A stretch of DNA of 64,000 bases, from contig JAZNCE010000128.1 of assembly GCA_045587385.1 (NCBI GenBank), forward strand, positions 1 to 64,000, written 5' to 3'. The notes below the pieces were generated by a model. That model was given only the letters and a program-made list of their open reading frames with translations. It ran no database searches and was not told the origin of the DNA. The DNA is from SVQP01 sp045587385 (GTDB taxonomy: Bacteria > Bacillota > Clostridia > Oscillospirales > CAG-272). Positions 32,377-42,300 of this stretch are shown one piece after another (positions within the stretch are counted from its first letter, which is position 1; every line of letters starts with the position of its first letter). Position numbers and translations under genes: made by a program.

Positions 32377-33958
32377 CGTGATCCTCCTTCTCGTCAGTTT
32401 CGTCAGTCTCATCACTTGCATCTTGCCCGGCAGGCGTCGCTTGGCTATTTTCCTGCTCCTTGAGCTTGGCTTTCTTTTTCTTGCGTCTGCGAATCAACAG
32501 CACAATGAGAACGATAACAGCTGCAATCACAACCACAGCAAGCAGCACGGGCAAGGCGTGCAGCAACAGCATTATGATCAGGATCACGACAAAGAAAAAC
32601 ATCATTGCCAAAAAGCCAAAATCAATATTGATCCTGCCCTTGCTCGTGGAAACGACCAGATAGGGTGCATCAATTTCTCCTGTGTACGCATATCCGTCCT
32701 CAATCTCGGAAAACTTCATGTACTCGGGATGTGATTCCATCCTTTTGAGTCGCAGATCGGTCAAGACATGCACGCTGAACTGTCCGCACGCGCTCCATTG
32801 CTCTGCTGCGGGCAACGCAATCGGGTAGGTGTAGATCGGGGGCGTTTCGTAATCGTGCACAAAGGGATAGAGCGGCGACTTGACCGTCACGGTCGTACGC
32901 GCACCGGGTTCAAGCGTCACGCCAAAGATCTGCATTGCCTGCAAGCAGCTGTCGCCCGCCAAGCCGTACTTCGTGAAATTGCAGGTGCCCTCGGTATACT
33001 CGTAATAACTATCATTCCGCGTCAGATACGCGAACGTGGCGTTGTAATAATCGATCTCGCTGCAGCCGAGCGCTGCGTCGTAGCCCGTCATGCAATATTC
33101 CTCAAAGGTGATCTCCTCTTTCTCTTGCAGCGTCACCTCGATCTCCATCGGCAAGCCCCCGTAGGGATACGGCTCAGTGCTTCCTTTCCATACAAGCGCG
33201 TCAATATCCTCGCCTATGACGTAAACGGAAACAACGTCCTCACACGCAGAAATCTGCGTACCATAGCCTAAATAAGTATGAAAGAGGGCGTCGCCCGAGC
33301 AGATCATGCGCGTGCCCGTATATGCGGGCAGCGTTGCGCTGACGTAAACGTCCTTATTCTCCGACTTTGGCAAAATCGAATACGTATACTTGTACACGGG
33401 CGTATTGCGGTAAAATATACCCTCTTCGATATAATCGTCCGACAAATACTTCACCCCGTACGCATGGGAGCGGATCGCAGCCTCCTGTGCGGTTTTGGAT
33501 TGCGTGTAGTCGTACGCGTTGTAGCAAAAGACGTGTCTTGTCTGCGTTTCGACCTGCTCACCGCCGATCTCAACCGTGTACTTTTCCGCATCCGCACCCG
33601 CGGGCAGCTCGTTTGCATACCACGGCATGGACGCCGCTGCGTTGTGCGTCAGCAGCTCGGTATGTACGGTGTGATCGGTGGGATTATACAGCGTATAGGT
33701 GGCTGTCATTTGCCCGCCGTACGCCAAAAGCTGCTCTGCCGTTTTGTATTCCTCTAAAGGCAAGTCGCGGACATCCATGTATATCTCGGTGCTCTCTATG
33801 GCAAGCTCGGTCACCCCGTCCATGACGTACAAGCCGCCCGCAACCGATCCGCGATACGGCTCGGCAGGGGTAAATGCAAAAACAGGCATAACGGCAAGGA
33901 CGCACAGCAGTATGCAAAGGAATACGGAAAATGCGATTCTTGGCGTTCTGTTTTTCAT
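32357..33958 (-). CDS. Membrane-anchored extracellular protein, family member B
   Basis: 533 residues, same plan as its two neighbours. Signal peptide (LCILLCVLAVMPVFAFTPAE); outer domain with MTATYTLYNPTDHTVHTELL; middle motif ITFEEYCMTGYDAALGCSEI; late motif TTVTVKSPLYPFVHDYETPP; transmembrane helix near residue 465 (LLLHALPVLLAVVVIAAVIV); cytoplasmic tail with RRRKKKK followed by an acidic/Thr-rich end. Its start overlaps the end of member A by 4 bp. The function is unknown. The sequence identity to A and C looks moderate, so the duplications are old. Confidence 0.75.
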   Translation of the reverse strand: MKNRTPRIAFSVFLCILLCVLAVMPVFAFTPAEPYRGSVAGGLYVMDGVTELAIESTEIYMDVRDLPLEEYKTAEQLLAYGGQMTATYTLYNPTDHTVHTELLTHNAAASMPWYANELPAGADAEKYTVEIGGEQVETQTRHVFCYNAYDYTQSKTAQEAAIRSHAYGVKYLSDDYIEEGIFYRNTPVYKYTYSILPKSENKDVYVSATLPAYTGTRMICSGDALFHTYLGYGTQISACEDVVSVYVIGEDIDALVWKGSTEPYPYGGLPMEIEVTLQEKEEITFEEYCMTGYDAALGCSEIDYYNATFAYLTRNDSYYEYTEGTCNFTKYGLAGDSCLQAMQIFGVTLEPGARTTVTVKSPLYPFVHDYETPPIYTYPIALPAAEQWSACGQFSVHVLTDLRLKRMESHPEYMKFSEIEDGYAYTGEIDAPYLVVSTSKGRINIDFGFLAMMFFFVVILIIMLLLHALPVLLAVVVIAAVIVLIVLLIRRRKKKKAKLKEQENSQATPAGQDASDETDETDEKEDHDEQTNA

Positions 33959-35535
33959 GATTGTGCTCCTTTCTCGGTTTCCTGTTCCGTAGCTTGATCG
34001 GTTGAGAAGGCGGGTTTGCCCTTGCGCTTGCCTGACGTTCTGCGCTCATGCAGCAGCACAAGCAGTGCAATCAAGCCGCCTATTGCCGCGAACGGCAACG
34101 CGTACAATATTATGGTGATGATGAAGCGTATAAATTCTAAAACACCGGCAAGTGTCAATGATGCGGTATTGAGATTACTTTTATTACTGAGTGTAAAGCG
34201 CACTATGGGCGTTTCGGGATCGATCTGCATGACATATCCCTGCTCGATACGCTGGTAATCATCAGTCTTATGGGTGTGATAATAGTTGATATCTCCCATG
34301 TAAAGCGGGGTGTGGATATGCAGCTCAATATTCTCTACAGAGGTAAATGTACCCTGCACCACAGGCACGAAGCACCAAGTTCCCAACGTGATCTTACTGC
34401 TACCCGACGGCCATTGCCCCGGATATGCAAGCATCTGCACGGTATTTTCCGCAGTTGCACCGGGAGCGAGCTCAATTTCATAATAAAGTAACGGCTGCAG
34501 CGACTCAAGTACATTCCAACCATTGGTCGAGGCATCGGTAACCACACAGGATTGCTCGATGCGATTGTGCTGCAGCATATTCAGCACTGCACCGTACCAA
34601 TCCTTTTGCGTAATGCCCCAGTTCGGATCATAGTGCTGCATGGCAATCTCGCCCAGTGTGGTTTGGGTCTTACCTTGATAGATCATATCATGTTCGCCGC
34701 GAATCCTGCCTACCTTCCATTCGCCGATCTCAATCTCTCCCTCTCCAATGACGTACACATTGATCACGTCACCGTAAGAAACGTATCCGCCCATCGGTAC
34801 GTAAGATGCTCCGCATAAAACATCCTTTTTAACTTCATGCCCCCACATGTGCGGAATAAAGACCAATGGATCGCCCTCTTGGAAGTGCACGTTGCAATCC
34901 AGCATTTCCGAGCCGCCGTTTTCCCTCACTTCATTCCCCGGAACGAAGGAATACACCGTCACAAGCGTATCGGCGGGGAGCTGCTCCCCGTCAAGTTTGT
35001 CTATCATATCCGCAAGCAGAGCTTGCATGGTGTAATCATTTTCGTAAACAATATGGTCATAACGGTTTTGCGCCTCGGAAAGATACGCATAGCGCACGAT
35101 GGGCGTGACCGGCTTGCCGTCCAGCGTAATGCTGTATTGCTCCAAAAGGCGTGACGCCACGCTCACGCTCTCCCAATCTGCATATTCGGGCGGCAGCGTG
35201 GCGGGCATATACAAGCCCTGTTTGATGGGCTGATCGGTGGGATTTTCAAATACGTAGGTTGCACGCACGCGCGGCTGATATTCCAAAAACGATGCATATT
35301 GCGTAGCATCACGGTAGTCCCAATCGGGAGGCAGGCTGTCGATCTGCCACGTCACGTCCAAGGATTTGACGGCAAGCGGACTTTTTCCGCCCGCGGGATA
35401 GAGCGAAAAGTGCGGCACCGCGCCGTACGGATCAATGGGAGTCATGCCAAAAACAGGCATAACGGCAAGGACGCACAGCAAAAATGCCATTGCGCCTGCC
35501 GTTATGCACAGATTTATTTTTTTGAATTTTTTCAT
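33955..35535 (-). CDS. Membrane-anchored extracellular protein, family member A
   Basis: 526 residues. Signal peptide (AMAFLLCVLAVMPVFGMTPI); outer domain with VRATYVFENPTDQPIKQGLY; middle motif TTLGEIAMQHYDPNWGITQK; late beta domain TAENTVQMLAYPGQWPSG; a transmembrane helix near residue 470 (FIRFIITIILYALPFAAIGG), which runs into more hydrophobic residues; a basic/acidic tail (RRTSGKRKGK). It is the first gene of the operon, with a strong AAAGGAGG site. I do not recognise the family beyond a VIT/DUF4424-like flavour of the N-terminal domain. All three lack catalytic motifs that I can see, which favours a structural or binding role. Confidence 0.75.
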   Translation of the reverse strand: MKKFKKINLCITAGAMAFLLCVLAVMPVFGMTPIDPYGAVPHFSLYPAGGKSPLAVKSLDVTWQIDSLPPDWDYRDATQYASFLEYQPRVRATYVFENPTDQPIKQGLYMPATLPPEYADWESVSVASRLLEQYSITLDGKPVTPIVRYAYLSEAQNRYDHIVYENDYTMQALLADMIDKLDGEQLPADTLVTVYSFVPGNEVRENGGSEMLDCNVHFQEGDPLVFIPHMWGHEVKKDVLCGASYVPMGGYVSYGDVINVYVIGEGEIEIGEWKVGRIRGEHDMIYQGKTQTTLGEIAMQHYDPNWGITQKDWYGAVLNMLQHNRIEQSCVVTDASTNGWNVLESLQPLLYYEIELAPGATAENTVQMLAYPGQWPSGSSKITLGTWCFVPVVQGTFTSVENIELHIHTPLYMGDINYYHTHKTDDYQRIEQGYVMQIDPETPIVRFTLSNKSNLNTASLTLAGVLEFIRFIITIILYALPFAAIGGLIALLVLLHERRTSGKRKGKPAFSTDQATEQETEKGAQS

Positions 35536-35637
35536 AGCGAGTCCTCCTTTGTTCTGTCGGAATACTTTCGACTTCAGGCTTCATCGAATGAAGTAACCCA
35601 TAGCAGACATTCAAGCGATAAGGACATACACTGCATA

Positions 35638-35776
35638 GGCGTCCCCCGAAGGGAAGCTGGCGCCGTAGGCGACTGAAGGGGAACGCGAAAACTTGGGCTT
35701 GAATTGTTATATCCGAACGGTTAGCACGCCACTCCCCTTCGGTCGCTGCGCGCCAGCTTCCCCTCGGGGGACGCCT
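35638..35776. repeat. MITE-like element with about 44-bp inverted arms
   Basis: Left arm 35638-35682 (starts GGCGTCCCCCGAAGGGAAGC) and right arm 35733-35776 (ends CCTCGGGGGACGCC) are nearly perfect reverse complements around a 50-bp centre. It is non-coding and resembles dispersed elements of gut Clostridia. The rest of 35536-35939 holds no gene that I can support. Confidence 0.8.
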
Positions 35777-35939
35777 TTTGGGCGCGCAACCATATCGTTT
35801 AGTTATCCACTACAAGTTAGTCGATCTTTATATTCCCATCATTCCGGTTCTATCGGGGTTCACCTATATAGACGCAAAAAATCAAAATTCGTTTCGCGTT
35901 TTTCAAAAAATATTTGTTAATAAATTGTAAACTTTAAAA

Positions 35940-36314
35940 TCAGTTGCCGTACAGTCTGTCCAGATCGTAGAATTCTCTTGCCTCGCGGGAGAACACGTGC
36001 ACGATGACGTGACTGTAGTCCAGTACGATCCAAGCGTTGTTGCCTCTGCCTTCAACGGCTTCAGCCTTGATATCTCTTTCCTCCATCTTGAACTCGACCT
36101 CGCCTGCAAGTGCCTTGACGTGGGTGGAAGAAGTACCGTTTGCCAGCACAAAATACTCCGCAATGTCGGTCTTGTCCTTAAGCTCCACAATCTTGATATC
36201 CTTGGCTCTGGTATCTTCCAAAATCTCGGCAATCGCCTCTGCCAGCTGCAGAGGAGTAGCACCGATCAGAGAGGGCTTCTTTGCTTGGTTTTCGTTGTTC
36301 AGAATCTCTTCCAT
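35940..36314 (-). CDS. rsfS: Ribosomal silencing factor RsfS
   Basis: RsfS (Iojap family) binds L14 on the 50S subunit and blocks subunit joining in slow growth. 124 residues with the conserved core ALAIAEILEDTRAKDIKIVE-like start (LAEAIAEILEDTRAKDIKIV), STHVKALAGEVEF, and WIVLDYSHVIVHVFSREAR with YDLDRLYGN at the end. The order rsfS-yqeK-nadD-yhbY is the classic Firmicute arrangement. An AAAGGAA site precedes the ATG. Confidence 0.96.
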   Translation of the reverse strand: MEEILNNENQAKKPSLIGATPLQLAEAIAEILEDTRAKDIKIVELKDKTDIAEYFVLANGTSSTHVKALAGEVEFKMEERDIKAEAVEGRGNNAWIVLDYSHVIVHVFSREAREFYDLDRLYGN

Positions 36315-36338
36315 GATGTATTCCTTTCTATTTCTCGT

Positions 36339-36968
36339 TTACTTTTCAATCTTCAGTTTCAAAATCAGGCTGTTTCGCGCTAAAAACGTATCTGCGCTGA
36401 CGGGTGCACCGTCCTCGATCAGCCCCGCAATGGTCATGTCAAACGACTGCACCAGCACGCGCAACAGGTGCGCTTCGCGCTGCTCTCGCGTCATGTTTTC
36501 GGGCTCTGCTCCCCAAAAAGCGTTACGCAAAGTCACGCAATCGGGAAAGGTGCGCGAGTCGTCAATGTAGTCGGCAAGGTAGATGATCTGTTCACAGAGC
36601 GTCATGTCTTCCCTGCCCGTGGTGTGGTAGCGCACTGCCGAGATGACCTCGCCGCTTGCATATTCGTAATACTGCTCGGGAATGAGCAGCGCAGCCGTTT
36701 TTGCGTGCAGCGTTTTGGGTGCTGCCAGATCCATGGCTGTGGGCGTGATGCCGTGTTCTTCAAGAAACGCCGCATGACGCTCGGTGCTCCACTCCTTTGT
36801 CACGTCGTGGAGCAGTGCCGCCACGCGCAGCATTTGCTCCTTTTCGGGGCAGTACAAGACAGATAATCTTGCCGCCATTTGTTCAACAGCCAGCGTATGA
36901 CGCGCGCGCTTAGGTGACATATCCGCCGTTACAAGCTCGCGCAGCTGTAAAATCAATGCATTGTTCAT
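36339..36968 (-). CDS. yqeK: HD-domain Ap4A hydrolase YqeK
   Basis: YqeK hydrolyses diadenosine tetraphosphate to two ADP. 209 residues with the HD-domain motifs RARHTLAVEQMA, AALLHDVTKEW (His-Asp pair) and HAKTAALLI, and the later DYIDDSRTFP. It overlaps nadD by 4 bp and lies 24 bp before rsfS. Confidence 0.94.
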   Translation of the reverse strand: MNNALILQLRELVTADMSPKRARHTLAVEQMAARLSVLYCPEKEQMLRVAALLHDVTKEWSTERHAAFLEEHGITPTAMDLAAPKTLHAKTAALLIPEQYYEYASGEVISAVRYHTTGREDMTLCEQIIYLADYIDDSRTFPDCVTLRNAFWGAEPENMTREQREAHLLRVLVQSFDMTIAGLIEDGAPVSADTFLARNSLILKLKIEK

Positions 36969-37567
36969 TGGTATAACCCGTTTTCCTCTATATATGCGGC
37001 AACGCGCGCGGGCACGAGATGCTCGATGCCCTGCCCTGCACGGATCGCGGTGCGGATCTCGGTCGAGCTGACCTCGATGGGGTCGGTCACGATCCTGCGC
37101 ACCACCTTGCCGTATGTTTGGTTGTATTCCGCTATTTTCTGCACGATCTGCTCATCCAGCGCCTTGTCGCTCTCGCGGCGCACGTACACGGGATAGCACA
37201 ATTCAAAGATGCGCTCGGGTGCGCGCCAGGAGCCCAGCGTCAGCATCATATCCGTGCCCAGCAGCAAGAACAAGCGTCTGTCCTCGCCCGCAAGCGCCTC
37301 CAAGGTATCCACCGTGAAGCTCTTGCCCTCGCGGCGCATTTCCATATCGCTGACGATCACGCCCTCCACGTCCGCAAATGCAAGCTCGCACATGCGCAGT
37401 CTTTGTGCCGCCGTGACCTCACCGTCCATTTGCTTGTGCGGCGTTGTCCCCGTGGGAATGACGTAAAGCACGTCCAGCCACATCTGCTCCATGAACGCCT
37501 TTGCTGCCGCCACGTGACCCGCGTGCACGGGAGAAAACGTGCCGCCGTAAATTCCTACGCGCAGCAT
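36965..37567 (-). CDS. nadD: Nicotinate-nucleotide adenylyltransferase NadD
   Basis: NadD makes deamido-NAD from nicotinate mononucleotide and ATP. 200 residues with the nucleotidyltransferase signature GIYGGTFSPVHAGHVAAAK (HxGH) at the N-terminus and the C-terminal ISSTEIR-type motif (VSSTEIRTAI). It is in the rsfS-yqeK-nadD-yhbY operon. Confidence 0.97.
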   Translation of the reverse strand: MLRVGIYGGTFSPVHAGHVAAAKAFMEQMWLDVLYVIPTGTTPHKQMDGEVTAAQRLRMCELAFADVEGVIVSDMEMRREGKSFTVDTLEALAGEDRRLFLLLGTDMMLTLGSWRAPERIFELCYPVYVRRESDKALDEQIVQKIAEYNQTYGKVVRRIVTDPIEVSSTEIRTAIRAGQGIEHLVPARVAAYIEENGLYQ

Positions 37568-37568
37568 A

Positions 37569-37862
37569 TCAGGGCAACTCGATGCGATTCTTTTTCTTTT
37601 CCGAGCGGCGGTACAGAATGATCTTTCTGCCGATCACACCGCACACCTCAGCACCCAGCGCCTCGCCAATCGCGTCCGCAATATCGCGGGGGGTGTATTC
37701 GCAGTTATCCAGAACGCCCAGCTTGATCAGCTCTCTTGCGTCAAGCGCGTCCGAAAAGGTCTTGAGCATGTTATCACCCAAGCCGCCCTTGCCGATCTGC
37801 ATAATGGTAGGCAGGTCGTGCGCCAGGCTGCGCAGGTATGCTCTTTGCTTACTTGTAATCAT
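37569..37862 (-). CDS. yhbY: CRM-domain RNA-binding protein YhbY
   Basis: A 97-residue ribosome-assembly factor of the CRS1/YhbY family: ITSKQRAYLRSLAHDLPTIM, IGKGGLGDNML, and the ending with a basic patch (YRRSEKKKNRIELP). It is the usual size and sits between rdgB and nadD with a 1-bp gap to each. Confidence 0.95.
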   Translation of the reverse strand: MITSKQRAYLRSLAHDLPTIMQIGKGGLGDNMLKTFSDALDARELIKLGVLDNCEYTPRDIADAIGEALGAEVCGVIGRKIILYRRSEKKKNRIELP

Positions 37863-37863
37863 A

Positions 37864-38466
37864 TCAAACTCCGTTATAATTCTTTACTAAAAAATCAACC
37901 AGCAGCTGCATGGCTCTGCCGCGGTGGCTGATGCTGTTTTTTTCGTCTGCCGTCATTTCGGCATAGCTCTTTTCCATGGGGGGATAGTAGAACAAGGGAT
38001 CATAGCCAAATCCGGTGTTGCCTCTGTACGCGTGCAAAATCTCACCCTCGGTCTTACCAAGGAACACGTGCGCGTTGTTCAGCTCCTCGGGGAACACGCA
38101 GGCAATGGCACATACGAATGCACCGCTTCTATCCTGCTTGTCCGCAAGGTTTTGAAGCAGCAGCTGATTGTTCGCCTCGTCGTTGCCGTGCTCGCCTGCA
38201 TATCTTGCGCTGTAAATGCCGGGCGCACCGCCAAGGGCGTTTACCTCAAGTCCCGAGTCGTCACCCACGCCGATATAGCCGCTCATAGCAGCTGCACGCG
38301 CCTTGATGATGGCGTTTTCGGCAAAGGTGGTGCCGTTTTCCTCAATCTCATCGGTCAAGCCCACCTCGTCCAGCGAATAGACCTCCACCTCGGGGATGGA
38401 CTGCGAGAGGATTCTTTTGAGCTCCGCTATTTTATGCTGATTATGTGATGCAAGTACAATCTTCAT
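37864..38466 (-). CDS. rdgB: XTP/dITP diphosphatase (RdgB/HAM1)
   Basis: The enzyme removes non-canonical purine nucleoside triphosphates from the pool. 200 residues with VLASHNQHKIAELKRIL at the start, the catalytic GDDSGLEVNALGG region, SARYAG, and SHRGRAMQ near the end. It forms a tight cluster with yhbY and ftsY. Confidence 0.96.
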   Translation of the reverse strand: MKIVLASHNQHKIAELKRILSQSIPEVEVYSLDEVGLTDEIEENGTTFAENAIIKARAAAMSGYIGVGDDSGLEVNALGGAPGIYSARYAGEHGNDEANNQLLLQNLADKQDRSGAFVCAIACVFPEELNNAHVFLGKTEGEILHAYRGNTGFGYDPLFYYPPMEKSYAEMTADEKNSISHRGRAMQLLVDFLVKNYNGV

Positions 38467-38478
38467 ATCTCTTGATGA

Positions 38479-39387
38479 TTACTGTTCAAACAGTGCCTTG
38501 ATAAATTCTGCAGCAACAAATTCCTGCATATCGTCGATCTTTTCGCCCACGCCGATGAACTTAACGGGAATGCCCAACTCGCGCTTGATGGAAAGCACGA
38601 TGCCGCCCTTTGCGGTACCGTCCAGCTTGTTGAGCGTCAGACCCGTGATGTTGGCAGCCTTGCCGAATTCCTTTGCCTGCATGATGGCGTTCTGACCGGT
38701 GGTTGCGTCCAGCACCAAAAGGTTCTCTCTTGCAGCACCCGGCAGCTCGCGGTCGATGACGCGGTTGATCTTTGCCAGCTCGTTCATCAGGTTGGTCTTG
38801 TTGTGCAGTCTGCCTGCGGTATCGATGATCAGCACGTCAGCCTGCTTTTTCTTGGCATAGCTGATAGCATCGTACACAACGGCAGCAGGGTCGCTGCCCT
38901 CGTTCTGGCGCACCATTTCTACCTTGGCGCGGTCGCACCACACCTGCAGCTGGTCGATTGCCGCTGCGCGGAAGGTGTCCGCCGCTGCGACCACGACCTT
39001 CTTGCCCTGTGCGCGCAGTCTGTTGGAGATCTTACCGATCGAGGTAGTCTTGCCCGCACCGTTGACACCGATGACCAAAATTACCGAAGGCGTGGTGGAC
39101 AGATTCAGCGCACCGCCCTCGCCGATCATATCGGTCAGCATTTCCTGCAGCGCAGCCATGACGTCCTCTTTTTCCTTGATTCTGCCGTCCTTGATGCGCA
39201 CGCGCAGCTCGTCCATGATCTCCTCGGTCGCGCCAACGCCCACGTCTGCCTCGATCAGCAGCTCCTCCAGCTCGTCCAGCATATCCTCGTCCACGCGCAC
39301 GAAATTGGAAAGTACGTCGTGTACCTTACCGAACAGCGCGTCCTTGGTCTTTTTCAAGCCCGCCTTTAATTTATCCAAAAATGCCAT
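38479..39387 (-). CDS. ftsY: Signal recognition particle receptor FtsY
   Basis: FtsY is the SRP-receptor GTPase delivering ribosomes to the membrane. 302 residues with a short N-terminal domain (MAFLDKLKAGLKKTKDALFG), the NG domain with G1 GVNGAGKTTSIGK, DTFRAAA, DTAGRLHNK and LNKLDGTAKGG. The ATG at 39387 overlaps the end of smc by 17 bp; the frame up to 39414 is inside smc and rejected. The smc-ftsY order is common in Firmicutes. Confidence 0.97.
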   Translation of the reverse strand: MAFLDKLKAGLKKTKDALFGKVHDVLSNFVRVDEDMLDELEELLIEADVGVGATEEIMDELRVRIKDGRIKEKEDVMAALQEMLTDMIGEGGALNLSTTPSVILVIGVNGAGKTTSIGKISNRLRAQGKKVVVAAADTFRAAAIDQLQVWCDRAKVEMVRQNEGSDPAAVVYDAISYAKKKQADVLIIDTAGRLHNKTNLMNELAKINRVIDRELPGAARENLLVLDATTGQNAIMQAKEFGKAANITGLTLNKLDGTAKGGIVLSIKRELGIPVKFIGVGEKIDDMQEFVAAEFIKALFEQ

Positions 39388-42300
39388 CCCAGTTGCTCTC
39401 CTTTTGCTTTTCAATATCGTTGACGTCCAGCGTCAGCACCTTGGAAATGCCGTGCTCGGGCATGGTGACGCCGTACAGTCTGGTGGCAGCAGCCATGGTA
39501 CCGCGACGGTGCGTGATCATGATGAACTGCGTGCCGTCGGTATACTTCTTGATGTACTGCGCAAGTCTTTCCACGTTGACCTCGTCCAACGCAGCCTCGA
39601 TCTCGTCGAGAATACAGAAGGGCGTGGGGTTGACCTTGAGGATAGCAAAGAACAGCGCAACGCCGATAAACGCCTGCTCACCGCCCGAGAGCTGCATCAG
39701 GTTCTTGATGATCTTTCCGGGAGGTGCCGCCTTGATCTCAATACCCGATTCCAGAATGTTCTCGGGATCGGACAAGGACAGCTCCGCAGAGCCACCGCCG
39801 AACAGCTCGGCAAACACCTTGCCGAAGTTCTCGTTGATCTGATTGAAGGACTCCACGAACACCGCCTTCATCTCGGCTTCCAGCTCGGCAATGATCTTCA
39901 TGGTCTCTGCCTTGGATTTTTCGAGATCCACGATCTGCTCGTTCATCTCGTCGTATCTCTTTTTGACCTCCTGGTACTTCTCCACAGCACCCAGGTCCAC
40001 GTGACCGATGGCGCGCAGCTTGTTTCTGCACTCGGTCTGCAGCTGTACCATCTCGCGACGGTTCTCGGGCGTGATTGCAGGATACCCCAATGCAACCGCG
40101 TCCGCTCTGGTCATTTCGTAATCGTCCCAAAGCTTGGACGAAAGCTTATCCAGCTCGTCGCGCAGATTGTTCAGCTTGTTCTCACACTTGGTATATTCGC
40201 GGAAGATGATCTCCTTCTGATTCATCTTTTCGCGCATGCGCGCAGTCATTTCATTGAGCTTTTTCTCAAAGTCCATGCTGTCGCTTTCAATTTCGGCACG
40301 CTTGGCGTTCAGCTCCTGCAGCTTTGCCTGACCTGCCTCGTATTTTAGTCTGTTATCCGCCTGGAATACCGTATAACCCTCGATCATATCCTCCAGCGAA
40401 ACGATACGCTCGCGCGAGGCGCGGATCTCGTCCGCATACAGCTCCACGCGCGTGCGGCAAACGCCAAGCAAGGTGTGCTCGGTCTCGGTATCCTTTGCCG
40501 TTTCGCTGATCTTGATGATCACACCCGTCATGCGGTCGTTGAGATCCGCCACGTGGTCTTCCATATCAAGGCGTTGCTCGTCCTTTTTCTGACGTGCAGC
40601 GGTGATCTCGTTCACGACCGTGGCAGCTCTGCGCTCGTCCGCCTGCAGAATGGCAAGATCTTCCTCGTATCTCTCGCTCATGGCAATGATCTGATCGTAG
40701 TCCTCGCGCATCTTGGCAAGCAGCGTAGCATTCGCCTCAATCTTTGCATTGATCTGCTCAAGCTGTGCCGCCTCGGTGCTCATCAGCACGCCAAGCAGCT
40801 CCTTGCGGTCCTCACAAGACGCCTTGTCCTCTGTGGTATCACGGATATCCTGCTTTTTCATATCTGCATCCTTGAGCAGCTTTGCAAGCTCCTTTTCGCA
40901 TGCAGCGCAGGTCTCCTCCAGCTTTTTGATCTCGGCTGCTCTGCCGAGCACGCTTGCGCCCTGGCGCACCGAGCCGCCCGTAAACGAACCGCCCATATTG
41001 ATCTGCTGACCGTCCAGGGTCACAACGCGTACGCGGTAGCGCAGTGCCTTTGCCATAGCGGTCGCATTATCGATGGTATCGAAAATAACGGTTCTGCCGA
41101 TCAGCGAGGAAACCACGTCACGGAACTTGTCCTCGCAATCGATCAAGGTGTCCGCAACTGCAATATAGCCGCGATAGCCCGACGCATCACGCATTTCGGG
41201 CGTAGGTGCGGATGCACGCATAGAGGTCAGGGGGAAGAAGGTCGCTCTGCCCGCCTCGCCCTTTTTGAGCGCGTACATAGCCGCCTTGGCGGTCTCTTCA
41301 TCGTCCACCACGATATGCTGCAGGTTTGCACCCAGCGCGGTTTCAATCGCTGTGACGTACTTTTCATCTACGCTGACCACCTTGGAAAGCGGACCGTAGA
41401 TCTTACCCACGGGCACACCGCCCGCAGCGGTGATCTTGCCCTCTGCGTAACGGTTCATGACAAAGCGCACGCTGTTGGCGTATCCTTCAAAGCTCTCTTC
41501 CATGTGCTTGAAGGTCTGAATTCTCTGCTGTGCCGAATCGCGGCGCAGTCTGATCTGGTTGATCTGCTCGGAAAGCTCACCGTACGATGCGTTGAGCACA
41601 ACCAGCTTTTGATTATAGCTCTCGACCTCTGCCGCAGCCTCGTCGATTGCCTTCTGATAATCGGCAACCGTCTTTTGCTTTTCAGCGCTCTGCTTTTGCA
41701 GCGCGCGGTCGGCGTTTTCATAGGTCTCCATATCGGCAAGGATATCGCTGTTGCGGTCGCTGCCGCTGTTCTTGGCATTCTCCAAAACGGAGATACGCAC
41801 GCGAATGTCGGTCGCCTCAGCCTCAGCCTCGCGGATATCCGCAAGCGCGGTGGCAATATCCGCCTCCAGTACTGCGATCTTGGCACGCGTGGTACGGATC
41901 TCGTCTGCGATCTGTCCCTGCTCGCGCTCCAAGGCTGCACTCTGCTCGGCAAGCGCAAGAATGCGTGCGGAGTGCTCACCGCAAGCCGCCTGCTCCTGCT
42001 CCATATTTTTCTGCGAAAGAGCCATGGAGGAATTTGCCGCCTCGATCAGCTCCTTGGTGTGCGCAATGTTGCTCTCTGTCACGCGGAATTCGCTGTCCAG
42101 CGTATGGTTCTCCTGCGTCTGCACGCGGATCTGCGTCAGCAGCTGCTCGGATGCCATCTTGTTGGATTGCGACGCCTCAAACAGACGGTTGTTCTGGGTC
42201 TCCATGCCCTGCAACGCGTCTTCTGCGGTCTGCAGATCAAACGCAGAATGCTTGAGCGCGTCCTCTGCTACACCGATCTCGTTACGGAAGCGTTCGGTAT

